Source of the DNA: 40CM-2-70-7 sp035631315
Lineage (GTDB): Bacteria; Gemmatimonadota; Gemmatimonadetes; Gemmatimonadales; GWC2-71-9
Assembly (NCBI GenBank): GCA_035631315.1
Contig: DASQIZ010000020.1
Location: 1-64,000 of the forward strand
DNA length: 64,000 nucleotides
Direction: 5' to 3'
The notes below the pieces were generated by a model. It was not told where the DNA came from and searched no databases. It was given only the letters and a program-made list of their open reading frames with translations. Position numbers and translations under genes: made by a program. Each line of letters opens with the position of its first letter. Positions within the stretch are counted from its first letter, which is position 1. Below are positions 1 through 9,011 of the stretch, one piece after another.

Positions 1-1960
1 GCACGACGACCAGTTGACTCCGGCCGAAAAAATGGAACGGCGGCGCACCGTCGAGTCCGATTACGCGGTCAAGAGCGAGACACTCCACATCATCCACAAG
101 CTCCTCCAGGCCCACGCGCTGTACGAGAAAGACGTGGACTACGTGGTGCAGGAAGGGCAGGTCTTCATCGTCGACGAGTTCACCGGCCGATTGATGCCGG
201 GACGGCGGTGGTCCGACGGTCTGCACCAGGCGGTGGAAGCGAAGGAAGGGGTGGCGGTCCGCGAAGAGTCGCAGACGCTCGCGACCATCACCATCCAGAA
301 CTACTTCCGGATGTACGACAAGCTGGCCGGCATGACCGGGACCGCCGAGACCGAAGAGATGGAGTTCGACCAGATCTACAAGCTCCAGGTCATGGTGATC
401 CCGACCAACCGGCCCGTCCGGCGGATGGACAAGCACGACCTCATCTACAAGACCCGGCGCGAGAAGTACAACGCCATCGCGGACGAAGTGGAGCGGCAGC
501 ACAAGCGCGGCCTGCCGGTGCTGGTCGGGACCGTGAGCGTGGAAGTGTCGGAGACGCTGTCCCGCTTGCTCAAGCGCAGGGGCTTGAAGCACGAAGTGCT
601 GAACGCCAAGTACCACGAGCGGGAAGCCGAAATCGTGGCCCAGGCGGGCCAGGCCGGCGCCATCACCATCGCGACCAACATGGCCGGCCGCGGTACCGAC
701 ATCAAACTCGGTTCCGGGGTGAAGCAGTGTAAGGTCTGCGGCATTCAGGGGCGTGAGGCGTCCTTCGCGCAGCAGGTGGAGGTCGCCGATCTCCAGCAGG
801 CCGAAGTGAAGCGGCGCGGCTGCTACGACGACCCGCCCTGCGGGCTCGTGATCATCGGCACCGAGCGGCACGAGTCGCGCCGGATCGACCGGCAGCTCCG
901 CGGCCGGTCGGGCCGTCAGGGCGACCCGGGGCAGAGCGTCTTCTACCTCTCGCTCGAAGACGACCTGATGCGGTTGTTCGGGTCGGAGCGGATCGCCAAG
1001 CTCTCGGGCGGCTGGGAAGAGAACGAGCCGATCTCGCACCCCTGGGTCACGAGCGCCATCGGCACGGCACAGAAGCGGGTCGAGCTCCAGAACTTCCAGT
1101 CCCGGAAGAAACTCCTCGAGTACGACGACGTCATGAACCAGCAGCGCGAGGTGATCTACTCCCTCCGCCTCTTTGCGCTCGAGGGCGGGGAAGAATTGAA
1201 GGGCGAGGCCCTGCGGATGTCGGATGAAGCCGTGGCACACCTGGCCGACGAGCTCACGGGTACCGCGAAGGACCCCGTGGAGTGGGACCGCGGGCTGATC
1301 GACACTGAGTACCTCCAGCGCTTCCTGCTCTCGGTGCCCGGCGTGGGGGATCCCGCGACGGTCCGGGGTCGCGCCGATCTCGTCGAGGCGGCGCAGGGTG
1401 CGGTCCGGAAGTCGTTCGACGCCAAGATGGCCTATCTGAAGGATCTCGAGACCAGGGCCAACGCACCGCGGCTCCCGGACCAGGTGCTCGCGCACACCAT
1501 GCTGACGACGATCGACGAGAAGTGGAAAGACCACCTTTACGATCTCGATCAGCTCAAGACGGGCATCGTCTACCGGCAGTGGGGACAGAAGGACCCGCTG
1601 ATCGAATACAAGCAGGAAGCGTATCAGATGTTCGTGGACCTGATGAACGACATCCGGTCCACCTTCACCGAGCGCTGGTTCAAGATCCAGGTGCAGTTCG
1701 GTCCGCCCCCCGGGCAAGGGAGCCCGGCGCCGCGTACCATGACGGGCCCCGCGGGTGGCGCGCCCCGGAAGGCTCCGGCCACGGTAGCATCGAAGGCGGC
1801 AGCCGACGGCATGATCGCGGCGGATACGCCGCCGCCGGCGCCCCCGAAGGCCCCGGCAGCGGCGCTGGTGTCGAATCCGTACGCCGGAGTCGGGCGCAAC
1901 GATCCCTGCCCGTGCGGCAGCGGCAAGAAATTCAAGAAATGCCACGGAGTCGGCGCGTAA
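1..1960 (+). CDS. secA: Preprotein translocase ATPase SecA, C-terminal part (5' end outside window)
   Basis: ATPase motor that pushes unfolded preproteins through SecYEG at the inner membrane. The frame is open from base 2, so the gene enters the window already in progress; about 652 residues are visible and the first nucleotide-binding motifs lie upstream. Visible SecA hallmarks are VDEFTGRLMPGRRWSDGLHQ, MTGTAETE, NMAGRGTDIKLG and the second-helicase-domain block GTERHESRRIDRQLRGRSGR. A helical scaffold/wing region and a Pro/Ala-rich linker follow, then the C-terminal zinc-binding SEC-C motif GRNDPCPCGSGKKFKKCHG. Between NMAGRGTDIKLG and GTERHESRR there is an insert with four Cys (CKVC and CYDDPPC), which may bind a metal. 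The TTG at base 14 is internal, not the start. Confidence 0.97.
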   Translation, partial: HDDQLTPAEKMERRRTVESDYAVKSETLHIIHKLLQAHALYEKDVDYVVQEGQVFIVDEFTGRLMPGRRWSDGLHQAVEAKEGVAVREESQTLATITIQNYFRMYDKLAGMTGTAETEEMEFDQIYKLQVMVIPTNRPVRRMDKHDLIYKTRREKYNAIADEVERQHKRGLPVLVGTVSVEVSETLSRLLKRRGLKHEVLNAKYHEREAEIVAQAGQAGAITIATNMAGRGTDIKLGSGVKQCKVCGIQGREASFAQQVEVADLQQAEVKRRGCYDDPPCGLVIIGTERHESRRIDRQLRGRSGRQGDPGQSVFYLSLEDDLMRLFGSERIAKLSGGWEENEPISHPWVTSAIGTAQKRVELQNFQSRKKLLEYDDVMNQQREVIYSLRLFALEGGEELKGEALRMSDEAVAHLADELTGTAKDPVEWDRGLIDTEYLQRFLLSVPGVGDPATVRGRADLVEAAQGAVRKSFDAKMAYLKDLETRANAPRLPDQVLAHTMLTTIDEKWKDHLYDLDQLKTGIVYRQWGQKDPLIEYKQEAYQMFVDLMNDIRSTFTERWFKIQVQFGPPPGQGSPAPRTMTGPAGGAPRKAPATVASKAAADGMIAADTPPPAPPKAPAAALVSNPYAGVGRNDPCPCGSGKKFKKCHGVGA

Positions 1961-1999
1961 CGCGTTGTTCTGGTACCGGACATTGGAGCGGCATGGCCT

Positions 2000-2695
2000 A
2001 TGGTTCTGGTCATGCCGCTTCGGCTTTCAGAGCACCTCGAACAGGACCGTCCCCGCGAGCGTTTATGGCTTCTCGGCGCTTCCGCGTTGACGGCTCAGGA
2101 GCTCCTGGCCATTCTCCTTGGAACGGGGGTCGCGGGTCAGGATGCGCTCGCGGTGGCCGGTGATGTCCTGGCCCGGGTCGAAGGGTCGGTCCGGCGGCTG
2201 GCCGGGAGGCCCCCGGCGGAGCTCGCCGGGATGCCGGGCGTGGGCAAGACCAAGGCGGCGCGGATCCTGGCGGCATTCGAGCTGGGGCGCCGGCACGCGG
2301 TGGAGTCGGATCCAGCGCCCGACCGGGTCCGCGGTCCCGCCGATGTGCACCGGTTCTATGCGGCGAGGCTGAGGGATCTCCCGGTAGAAGAATTCCACGT
2401 GCTGGCACTCGGGAGTCAGAGTCAGATCCTGGGGGATGTGCTCGTGACGCGAGGGATTTTGAACAGCTCGCTGGTGCACCCCCGGGAGGTATTCCGGGCC
2501 GCGATCGCCGAAGCGGCCGCCGGGATCATCGTGGTGCACAACCATCCTTCGGGGGACCCGGCCCCCTCGGCGGATGACCGGGCGGTCACGCGTCAGCTCG
2601 TGGACGCCGGGCGCCTGCTGGACGTGCCGGTGTACGACCATGTGGTGATCGGGGGAGGGCGCTTCGTGAGCTTCGCGGAGGCGGGACTGCTGTGA
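2000..2695 (+). CDS. radC: RadC / JAB1-MPN family protein
   Basis: RadC-family protein of 231 residues. An N-terminal helix-hairpin-helix segment (about 75-98, MPGVGKTKAARIL) precedes a JAB1/MPN-type metalloprotease-like domain with the signature HNHPSGDPAPSADD at 180-193 and the upstream Glu near 131. The family name comes from a recombination/repair phenotype that was later reassigned, so the cellular role is uncertain. The start is ATG 2000 with GGAG at 1985-1988; ATG 2012 is an alternative. Its stop overlaps the GTG of rel in a GTGA junction, so the two are translationally coupled. Confidence 0.9.
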   Translation: MVLVMPLRLSEHLEQDRPRERLWLLGASALTAQELLAILLGTGVAGQDALAVAGDVLARVEGSVRRLAGRPPAELAGMPGVGKTKAARILAAFELGRRHAVESDPAPDRVRGPADVHRFYAARLRDLPVEEFHVLALGSQSQILGDVLVTRGILNSSLVHPREVFRAAIAEAAAGIIVVHNHPSGDPAPSADDRAVTRQLVDAGRLLDVPVYDHVVIGGGRFVSFAEAGLL

Positions 2696-4872
2696 CCGGC
2701 ACGGTGTCGTTGTTGGCGCCGGAGCTGGCGCGCGCCGTCGCGGGCCAGCGGGAGCGTCTCGACATGGACCTCCTCACCCGCGCCTACGACGCGAGTGCGC
2801 GCGCCCACCAGGGGCAGAAGCGTCGTTCCGGGGACGACTTCGTCTCCCATTCCGTGGCCGTCGCCACGATTCTTGCCGAGCAGCAGTTCGATTCCGCCAC
2901 CATCGCGGCGGCCCTGCTGCATGACGTAGTCGAGGATTCCGACGTCACGTTGGACGACATCAAGCGCGACTTCGGACCCGAGATCGCCGGGTTGGTGGAC
3001 GGACTCACCAAGCTGTCGTCCCTCACCTTCCGGTCCACGGCCGAGGAGCAGGCGGAGAACTACCGCAAGCTGCTGCTGTCGATCGCAAAGGATGCCCGCG
3101 TCATCCTCATCAAGCTCGCGGACCGCCTCCACAACATGCGGACGCTCGAGCATATGCCGCCCGACAAGCAGCAGCGCATCGCGCTCGAGACCCGGGAGAT
3201 CTACGCCCCGCTGGCGCACCGGTTCGGCATGGCGCGCGTGAAGGCGGAGCTCGAGGACCTGGCGTTCCGGTTCCTGGAGCCCACGGACTACGACGAGCTC
3301 TCCCGGCTGATCCAGCAGACGCAGGAGGAGCGCGACAAGGTCATCGAGCGGCTGCGGGGACCGCTGGCGGAAGCGCTGGCCGTCGCCGGCATCTCCGATG
3401 CGGAGATCACGGGCCGGGTGAAGAACCTCTGGTCGGTGCACCGGAAGATGAAGCGGCGGGATCGCCCCTTCGAGGAGATCCACGACCGGCTCGCCGTCCG
3501 CGTCCTCGTGAACTCCGTGGCCGAGTGCTACCACGTGCTGGGGATCGTGCACCACGCGTGGACGCCGCTGCAGGAGCGGATCAAGGACTACATCGCCAGT
3601 CCGAAGCCGAACGGGTACCAGTCGCTCCATACCACGGTGTTCGGACCAGGTGGTAGGCTCTACGAGATCCAGATCCGCACCCGGGAGATGCACCGGACCG
3701 CCGAGTACGGCATCGCGGCCCACTGGCTGTTCAAAGAAGGGAAGGCCGCTGACGAGCTCGACCATCAGCTCGGATGGTTCCGCCAGCTCCTCGAGCTGCA
3801 GCAGGACACGCACACGCCCGAAGAGTTTCTTGAATTTCTGAAGATCGACCTGTATCAGGACGAGATCTTCGTGTTTACACCCCGCGGAGACGTGAAGCGG
3901 CTCCCCGCGGGCGCGACGCCGCTCGATTTTGCGTTCACGGTCCACACGGAAGTGGGCCAGCATTGCCAGGGCGCCCGCATCAACGGGAAGATCAGCCCGC
4001 TTCACCGGTCTCTCACCAATGGGGACACGGTCGAGATTCTCACCAGTCCTCGTGCACGTCCTTCCCGCGATTGGCTGGCGCACGTACGGACCGCCCGCGC
4101 CCGGCACAAGATCCGGCAATGGGTCAAGCAGGAAGAGCAGGAGCGGAGCGTCACGCTCGGCCGCGAGATCCTGGACCGCGAGTTCCGCCGCCGCCGGCTG
4201 AAGCCGCCGCTCCCGGAACAGCTCGAGGCGGCGGCGGCAGCGCTGTCGGTCGGGACCGGCGAGATGCTCGAAGCGTCCATCGGTCGCGGGGATGTCGCGC
4301 TGGGGCAGGTCATGAAGGCGCTCTATCCCGACCTGCCGGCGGAGGCCATTCAGGCGCCGCGGCCCACCGGGTTTGGACGCGTCATGCAACGGCTCCGGCT
4401 CGGACGCGGCATCAAGATCCAGGGCGTGGACGGGCTGATGGTCCGGTACGCGCAATGTTGTCAGCCCGTGCCGGGGGACGCCGTGGTCGGTTACGTCACG
4501 CAGGGCAGGGGCATCTCGATTCACCGCGCCGACTGCCCGAACCTGCTCACGCTCGCGAATGAGGTGGAGCGCCGCGTCGAGATCGACTGGCAGGAGTCCG
4601 AGGGCGAAACGTTCGTGGTCCGGCTGGCCGTGGGAGGAGAAGACCGGCGTGGCTTGTATGCGGATATCTGCGAGGCGGTGAGCGGCACGGGGACGAACAT
4701 CCGCTCCACCGAGCTGGCTTCGCGGGACGGCTCAGTCTTCGGTGCCCTGCTGGTGGAGGTGGAAAACCAGACCCACCTGAACAAGGTGATGCGTGCGATG
4801 CGCCGCGTCAAAGGCGTCACCGAGGTCTCGCGCCGGGATTCGGGGGCTCAAATGGAAGGGCCCGCGGTGTAA
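2692..4872 (+). CDS. rel: Bifunctional (p)ppGpp synthetase/hydrolase (RelA/SpoT homologue)
   Basis: Long RSH enzyme of 726 residues controlling the stringent-response alarmone. The N-terminal hydrolase is intact: His53 and the HD pair at 77-78 in LLHDVVEDS. The synthetase domain carries PNGYQSLHT near 305-314 and IQIRTREMHRTAEYGIAAHW after it. A TGS domain (about 390-450, FVFTPRGDVKRLPAGATPLD), a Cys-containing central region (RYAQCCQPVPGD) and a C-terminal ACT domain (about 650-715) complete the standard architecture. Intact HD and synthetase motifs suggest both activities. The GTG start overlaps the radC stop by four bases. It is the only RSH gene in this window. Confidence 0.95.
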   Translation: MTGTVSLLAPELARAVAGQRERLDMDLLTRAYDASARAHQGQKRRSGDDFVSHSVAVATILAEQQFDSATIAAALLHDVVEDSDVTLDDIKRDFGPEIAGLVDGLTKLSSLTFRSTAEEQAENYRKLLLSIAKDARVILIKLADRLHNMRTLEHMPPDKQQRIALETREIYAPLAHRFGMARVKAELEDLAFRFLEPTDYDELSRLIQQTQEERDKVIERLRGPLAEALAVAGISDAEITGRVKNLWSVHRKMKRRDRPFEEIHDRLAVRVLVNSVAECYHVLGIVHHAWTPLQERIKDYIASPKPNGYQSLHTTVFGPGGRLYEIQIRTREMHRTAEYGIAAHWLFKEGKAADELDHQLGWFRQLLELQQDTHTPEEFLEFLKIDLYQDEIFVFTPRGDVKRLPAGATPLDFAFTVHTEVGQHCQGARINGKISPLHRSLTNGDTVEILTSPRARPSRDWLAHVRTARARHKIRQWVKQEEQERSVTLGREILDREFRRRRLKPPLPEQLEAAAAALSVGTGEMLEASIGRGDVALGQVMKALYPDLPAEAIQAPRPTGFGRVMQRLRLGRGIKIQGVDGLMVRYAQCCQPVPGDAVVGYVTQGRGISIHRADCPNLLTLANEVERRVEIDWQESEGETFVVRLAVGGEDRRGLYADICEAVSGTGTNIRSTELASRDGSVFGALLVEVENQTHLNKVMRAMRRVKGVTEVSRRDSGAQMEGPAV

Positions 4873-4882
4873 CTTTCCGGGG

Positions 4883-6907
4883 ATGCCTTTCGCGCCCGAC
4901 ACCCCCTTCCAGCCAGCCGGTGACCAGCCTCGCGCCATCCGCGAGCTCACGCAGGGTCTCGCCCGCGGGGACCGGTATCAGACGCTCCTCGGCGTCACCG
5001 GATCCGGTAAGACCATGACGATGGCGCAGGTGATCGCTGCGCATGGCAAGCCGGCGCTCGTCCTGTCGCACAACAAGACGCTCGCGGCGCAGTTGTATGG
5101 TGAGCTGAAGGCGTTCTTCCCCAAGAACGCGGTCGAGTTCTTCATCTCGTACTACGACTACTACCAGCCCGAAGCCTACGTCCCCCAGACCGACACCTAC
5201 ATCGCGAAGGACTCGTCGATCAACGACGACATCGACCGGCTGCGCCTGCGGGCGACCTCCAGCCTGATCGAGCGCGACGACGTCATCGTGGTGTCGAGCG
5301 TCTCGGCCATCTATGGCCTGGGTGATCCCGACCTGTACAAGAAGCTCATGGTGACGGTGGATGTCGGTGAAGAGCGTGGGCGCGATGCCATCCTCGAGGA
5401 TTTGGTCCGCATCCAGTACACGCGGAACGATGTCTCGCTCGAGCGCGGAGTGTTCCGCGTCCGGGGCGACACCATCGAAGTGTTCCCAGCCTACGAAGAG
5501 CAGGGGGTCCGGATCGAGCTCTGGGGTGACACCGTTGAACGGGTCACGAAGTTCGATCCTGTCACCGGCAACGCCATCGCGGACCTCAAGCGCGCGGCCA
5601 TCTACCCGGCGACCCACTTCGTCACTCAGCGTCCCTCCGTGGAGCGCGCGGTCGGGGCGATTCGGGCCGAGCTGAAGGACCGGCTCGCGGAGCTGCGGGT
5701 GCAGAACAAACTGGTCGAGGCGCAGCGGCTTGAGGCCCGGACGACCTTTGACGTGGACATGCTGCTCGAGGTGGGGCGGTGCTCCGGCATCGAGAACTAC
5801 TCCCGTCACCTCGTCGGCCGCGCTCCGGGAGTGCGCCCGGCATGCCTCCTGGACTACTTCCCTGAGGACTTCGTCTGCGTGATCGATGAGTCCCACCAGA
5901 CGCTTCCGCAGATCGGCGGGATGTACGAAGGGGACCGCTCGCGTAAACAGACGCTCGTCGACTACGGGTTCCGTCTGCCGTCGGCCTTGGACAACCGGCC
6001 GCTCAAGTACGACGAGTTCTTCCAGCTGACTCCCAAGATGGTCTTCGTGTCTGCCACGCCCGGCGAAGAGGAGCTCAAGCTCTCGGGGGGCGTCGTGGTC
6101 GAGCAGATCATCAGGCCCACCGGGCTCGTCGACCCCGAGGTCGAAATCAGGCCGGTGAAGGGCCAGGTGGACGATCTGCTGCACGAGGTACGGGAACGGG
6201 CCAAGGTGGGCGAGCGCGTGCTCGTTACGACCCTCACCAAGCGCATGTCGGAAGACCTGACGGACTATCTGCAGCAGCAGGCGGTGCGGGTCCGGTACCT
6301 GCATTCCGAAATCGACGCCATCGAGCGGGTGGAGATCATCCGGGGCCTGCGCCTCGGCGAATTCGACGTCCTCGTGGGCATCAACCTCCTGCGGGAGGGA
6401 CTCGACTTGCCGGAGGTATCCCTGGTGGCGGTGCTCGACGCCGACCAGGAGGGCTTCCTGCGCTCGGACCGCTCACTGATCCAGACGGTCGGACGGGCGG
6501 CCCGGAACCTCCATGGGCGGGCCATTCTCTACGCAGACCGCATGACGGGCTCCATGCAGCGGGCATTGGACGAGATGAGCCGACGCCGCGCGCTCCAGCA
6601 GGCGTACAATGTGGAGCACGACATCACACCGACATCGATCGTGAAATCGGTGGTCGATGTGCGGTTCGTCACCCGGGTGGCCGACGCGAGGGCGGGCAAG
6701 CCGGAAACGGGCGGCGCGAAGAAGCCGACCGACGCCCGCGAGCGCGAAGCCCTCATCGCGTTGCTCGAGTCGCAGATGCAGGCGGCCGCCGAGCAGCTCG
6801 ACTTCGAGGCCGCTGCCCTGTTGCGCGACCAGATCCTCGACCTGAAGGCGGAGAGCGATGCCGGGCGCCGTGCGCCTCACCGCGGACGAGCTCAACCGGT
6901 TCGGTGA
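4883..6907 (+). CDS. uvrB: UvrABC system protein B
   Basis: DNA-damage recognition helicase of nucleotide excision repair, 674 residues, the usual length. Walker A is GVTGSGKT at 37-44. The damage-probing beta-hairpin region (YYDYYQPEAYVPQTDTYIAK) lies near 95-115 and the DEAD-like box is VIDESHQT. Helicase motif VI is in QTVGRAARNLHGRA. The C-terminal UVR domain, which contacts UvrC, lies at about 628-665. The start is ATG 4883, 10 bases after the rel stop; a longer in-frame ORF from 4793 only reads through the end of rel. The 3' end overlaps tsaE by 50 bases. Confidence 0.96.
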   Translation: MPFAPDTPFQPAGDQPRAIRELTQGLARGDRYQTLLGVTGSGKTMTMAQVIAAHGKPALVLSHNKTLAAQLYGELKAFFPKNAVEFFISYYDYYQPEAYVPQTDTYIAKDSSINDDIDRLRLRATSSLIERDDVIVVSSVSAIYGLGDPDLYKKLMVTVDVGEERGRDAILEDLVRIQYTRNDVSLERGVFRVRGDTIEVFPAYEEQGVRIELWGDTVERVTKFDPVTGNAIADLKRAAIYPATHFVTQRPSVERAVGAIRAELKDRLAELRVQNKLVEAQRLEARTTFDVDMLLEVGRCSGIENYSRHLVGRAPGVRPACLLDYFPEDFVCVIDESHQTLPQIGGMYEGDRSRKQTLVDYGFRLPSALDNRPLKYDEFFQLTPKMVFVSATPGEEELKLSGGVVVEQIIRPTGLVDPEVEIRPVKGQVDDLLHEVRERAKVGERVLVTTLTKRMSEDLTDYLQQQAVRVRYLHSEIDAIERVEIIRGLRLGEFDVLVGINLLREGLDLPEVSLVAVLDADQEGFLRSDRSLIQTVGRAARNLHGRAILYADRMTGSMQRALDEMSRRRALQQAYNVEHDITPTSIVKSVVDVRFVTRVADARAGKPETGGAKKPTDAREREALIALLESQMQAAAEQLDFEAAALLRDQILDLKAESDAGRRAPHRGRAQPVR

Positions 6908-7274
6908 GGAGCTGGGGCGCTCGCTCCACGCTCCCGCCGTTCTCGGATTCTCCGGAGAGCTCGGCGCCGGCAAGACGACGCTGGTGCAGGCGATCTGCCG
7001 GGGCCTGGGCGCGGCATCTCCCGCCACCAGTCCTACCTACGCACTCGTCCACCGGTATCTCGCACCGGGCGGCCCCGTGTACCACGTCGACGGCTACCGG
7101 CTCAAGGCACCCGCCGAGGCCCGCGACCTCGGGTTCGAGGAGATGGAGCGCGAAGGGGCCATCGTGCTGATCGAGTGGCCGGAGCGAGCCGAAGGGTGGG
7201 CGCCGCGGCTGGACCGGCATTTCTACCTTGCGCACGACGGTGACCCCGGCCGCCGGGCACTGGAGGAGGAGTGA
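6858..7274 (+). CDS. tsaE: tRNA t6A biosynthesis ATPase TsaE
   Basis: P-loop ATPase of 138 residues that works with TsaB, TsaC and TsaD to make N6-threonylcarbamoyladenosine at A37 of ANN-decoding tRNAs. Walker A is GELGAGKTT at 33-41. TSPTYALVHRY and the C-terminal LIEWPER are family signatures. ATG 6858 lies inside the last 50 bases of uvrB. The stop overlaps the GTG of tsaB (GTGA), matching the common tsaE-tsaB-rimI grouping. The tsaC and tsaD partners are not in this window. Confidence 0.92.
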   Translation: MPGAVRLTADELNRFGEELGRSLHAPAVLGFSGELGAGKTTLVQAICRGLGAASPATSPTYALVHRYLAPGGPVYHVDGYRLKAPAEARDLGFEEMEREGAIVLIEWPERAEGWAPRLDRHFYLAHDGDPGRRALEEE

Positions 7275-8005
7275 GCAAGATGCTGGCCCTCGACACCGCA
7301 ACCGACATCGCCAGCGTGGCGGTGGGCGATGGCTCGGGGGTGAGCTCCGGCGCGCACCAGCAGGGCTCGCGCCGGCACGCCACGGAGATCGTCCGCTTGA
7401 TCGACTTCGCGTTGTCGCGCGCCGGCCGGCAGGTCGCGGATCTCGATACCGTGGTGGTCGGAGATGGACCCGGGTCGTTCACCGGTCTCCGGATCGGGTG
7501 GGCCGCCGCGAAGGGCCTCGTGCAGGAGTCGGGCGCGGACGTCATTGCCGTGCCGTCGCTCCTCGCCGCGGCGGCTGGGGCCGCCGAGCGGGTGGGCAGT
7601 GTCCCGGTGGCGGCATGCTTCGATGCGCTTCGGGGTCAGGTGTACGGGGCGGTCTACGTCGTTCATGCCGACCGCGTCGACACGCTGGTCCCCCCGACGC
7701 TCGCGACGATTCCAGAGCTCGAGGGACTGACGGGGGCGCGGCGTCCGGCGATCGCGGTGGGGGATGGGGCCGTGCGGTACGGTGCTGAGGTCGCGCGCTG
7801 GACCGGCGTGCCCCCTGTGCCCCTCGACCAGCTTCCCCCCTCGGCGGTCGTGATGCTCGCGCTGGCGGGCCGGCCCGGCGCCGGCAAACGCGTCGAGGAC
7901 TTCGCGACCGCCGAGCCGGAGTACGGCCGGCCCGCGGAGGCGCAGGCGAAATGGGAGGCCCGACACGGACGCCCAATTCCGCGTTCGACCGACTCGCCCC
8001 GCTGA
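7271..8005 (+). CDS. tsaB: tRNA t6A biosynthesis protein TsaB
   Basis: Catalytically inactive ASKHA-fold partner that scaffolds TsaD and TsaE in t6A synthesis; 244 residues. The N-terminal strand MLALDTATDIASVAVGD and the block GDGPGSFTGLRIG at 65-76 are diagnostic. The GTG start at 7271 gives a four-base overlap with tsaE; an in-frame ATG at 7280 is the alternative. Its 3' end overlaps the apparent 5' end of rimI. Confidence 0.92.
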   Translation: MSKMLALDTATDIASVAVGDGSGVSSGAHQQGSRRHATEIVRLIDFALSRAGRQVADLDTVVVGDGPGSFTGLRIGWAAAKGLVQESGADVIAVPSLLAAAAGAAERVGSVPVAACFDALRGQVYGAVYVVHADRVDTLVPPTLATIPELEGLTGARRPAIAVGDGAVRYGAEVARWTGVPPVPLDQLPPSAVVMLALAGRPGAGKRVEDFATAEPEYGRPAEAQAKWEARHGRPIPRSTDSPR

Positions 8006-8030
8006 CCTTCCCGGTATTCAGGCGATCGAG

Positions 8031-8432
8031 GTGGTCAGCTTCTCCGACCCCTGGACCGCACGGGATTTCGCGGAGACGCTGGCGACCGGCGTCGTGTTCC
8101 TCGCGGCCGTCGATGGCGCCGACCGCGTGGCGGGATATCTCGTCGCGCGGCAGATGGCGGACGAAGGGGAAATCCTGAACGTCGGAGTGGATCCGCAGAA
8201 CCGCCGTCACGGAATCGGTCGACTGCTCGTCGGTGCCGCACTCGAGCGACTCCAATCCCTGGGGTCGCGGCAGGTGTACCTCGAAGTGCGGGAGTCGAAC
8301 GTGGCCGCGCGTGCGCTGTACCGCGCGTTTGCCTTCGCCGAGGTCTCGAAACGAGTGAATTACTACCGGCGACCGACGGAGGATGCGATCCTTCTTCGTG
8401 CCGCCATTCCGGCAGGGGGGAGCACCCGATAA
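8031..8432 (+). CDS. rimI: RimI-like GNAT N-acetyltransferase, 5' end unresolved (probable frameshift)
   Basis: GNAT-family protein, probably the alanine N-acetyltransferase that usually accompanies tsaB. The acetyl-CoA loop (NRRHGIGRLLV) and the C-terminal ESNVAARALYRAFAF are clear. The GTG at 8031 gives 133 residues but starts inside the family's first helix. In the same frame, family-like sequence continues upstream to about 7974 (QFRVRPTRPADLPGIQAIE), yet no ATG, GTG, TTG or CTG exists there back to 7881. An ATG at 7951, ten bases after GGAGG, lies in another frame. One missing base near 7975-7980 would join them, so the coordinates are a minimum and the true start may be 7951. Confidence 0.8.
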   Translation: MVSFSDPWTARDFAETLATGVVFLAAVDGADRVAGYLVARQMADEGEILNVGVDPQNRRHGIGRLLVGAALERLQSLGSRQVYLEVRESNVAARALYRAFAFAEVSKRVNYYRRPTEDAILLRAAIPAGGSTR

Positions 8433-8458
8433 AATGGTGAAAAGTGGCGTATCTTTGA

Positions 8459-8487
8459 TTGACAGAATAACTTGCGATTCATATACT
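8459..8487 (+). promoter_or_regulatory. Strong sigma-70-type promoter for ssb
   Basis: TTGACA at 8459-8464 and TATACT at 8482-8487 are separated by exactly 17 bases. The surrounding sequence is distinctly AT-richer than the genes. It lies between rimI and ssb, with ssb starting 48 bases downstream. It is the best promoter match in the window. Confidence 0.8.
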
Positions 8488-8534
8488 GTGCGGGAATCCT
8501 TGGGACCAGCCCGCCTTGAGTACCGGAGGTCGTT

Positions 8535-9011
8535 GTGAGCCGCAGTCTGAATAAAGTCATACTGATTGGGAACTTAGGGGCTGACCCAGAAGTCCGGACG
8601 ACGAATAATGGCTCCAAGGTCGCGACGGTGTCGCTGGCCACTGGCCGGCAGTGGACAGGCCAGGGCGGGGACAAGCAGGAAAAGACCGAGTGGCACCGGG
8701 TCGTGATGTGGAACAACAAGAGTGGCAACGGACTCGCCGACCTTGCTGAGAAGTACATGAAGAAGGGCGACCGGATCTACGTCGAGGGCCGGATCGACTA
8801 CCGGACCTGGGAAGACAAAGAGAAACAGACCCGGTATACGACGGAGATCGTCGCGCGCGAAGTGATGCTGCTCGGGTCCCGAGGCGGGGCAGAGGGCGGC
8901 GATTTCTCGAGAGCGAAGGCGCCCGCCAAGGCGGGGGCTGAGGGGAAACCGGAGTCGCTCGACTCGTTCCCGGAGGCGTTGGATGCGGAGGATGACGATC
9001 TCCCGTTCTAG
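8535..9011 (+). CDS. ssb: Single-stranded DNA-binding protein
   Basis: Protects ssDNA and recruits replication and repair partners; 158 residues. The OB fold covers about 1-105 (LNKVILIGNLGADPEVR, then WHRVVMWNN and YVEGRIDYRTWED). A short low-complexity linker is followed by the acidic partner-binding tip DDDLPF at the extreme C terminus. The start is GTG 8535, five bases after GGAGG at 8525-8529, downstream of a near-consensus promoter. The 3' end overlaps the LysM gene by 29 bases. Confidence 0.96.
   Translation: MSRSLNKVILIGNLGADPEVRTTNNGSKVATVSLATGRQWTGQGGDKQEKTEWHRVVMWNNKSGNGLADLAEKYMKKGDRIYVEGRIDYRTWEDKEKQTRYTTEIVAREVMLLGSRGGAEGGDFSRAKAPAKAGAEGKPESLDSFPEALDAEDDDLPF

Noticed and set aside
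2593..4524. 643-residue open frame antisense to rel
   Set aside because: It mirrors rel codon structure in GC-rich DNA, with His/Arg/Leu-rich sequence and no motif; rel is unambiguous.
4817..6304. 495-residue antisense open frame over uvrB
   Set aside because: Same GC-rich shadow effect; no recognisable domain and uvrB is intact.
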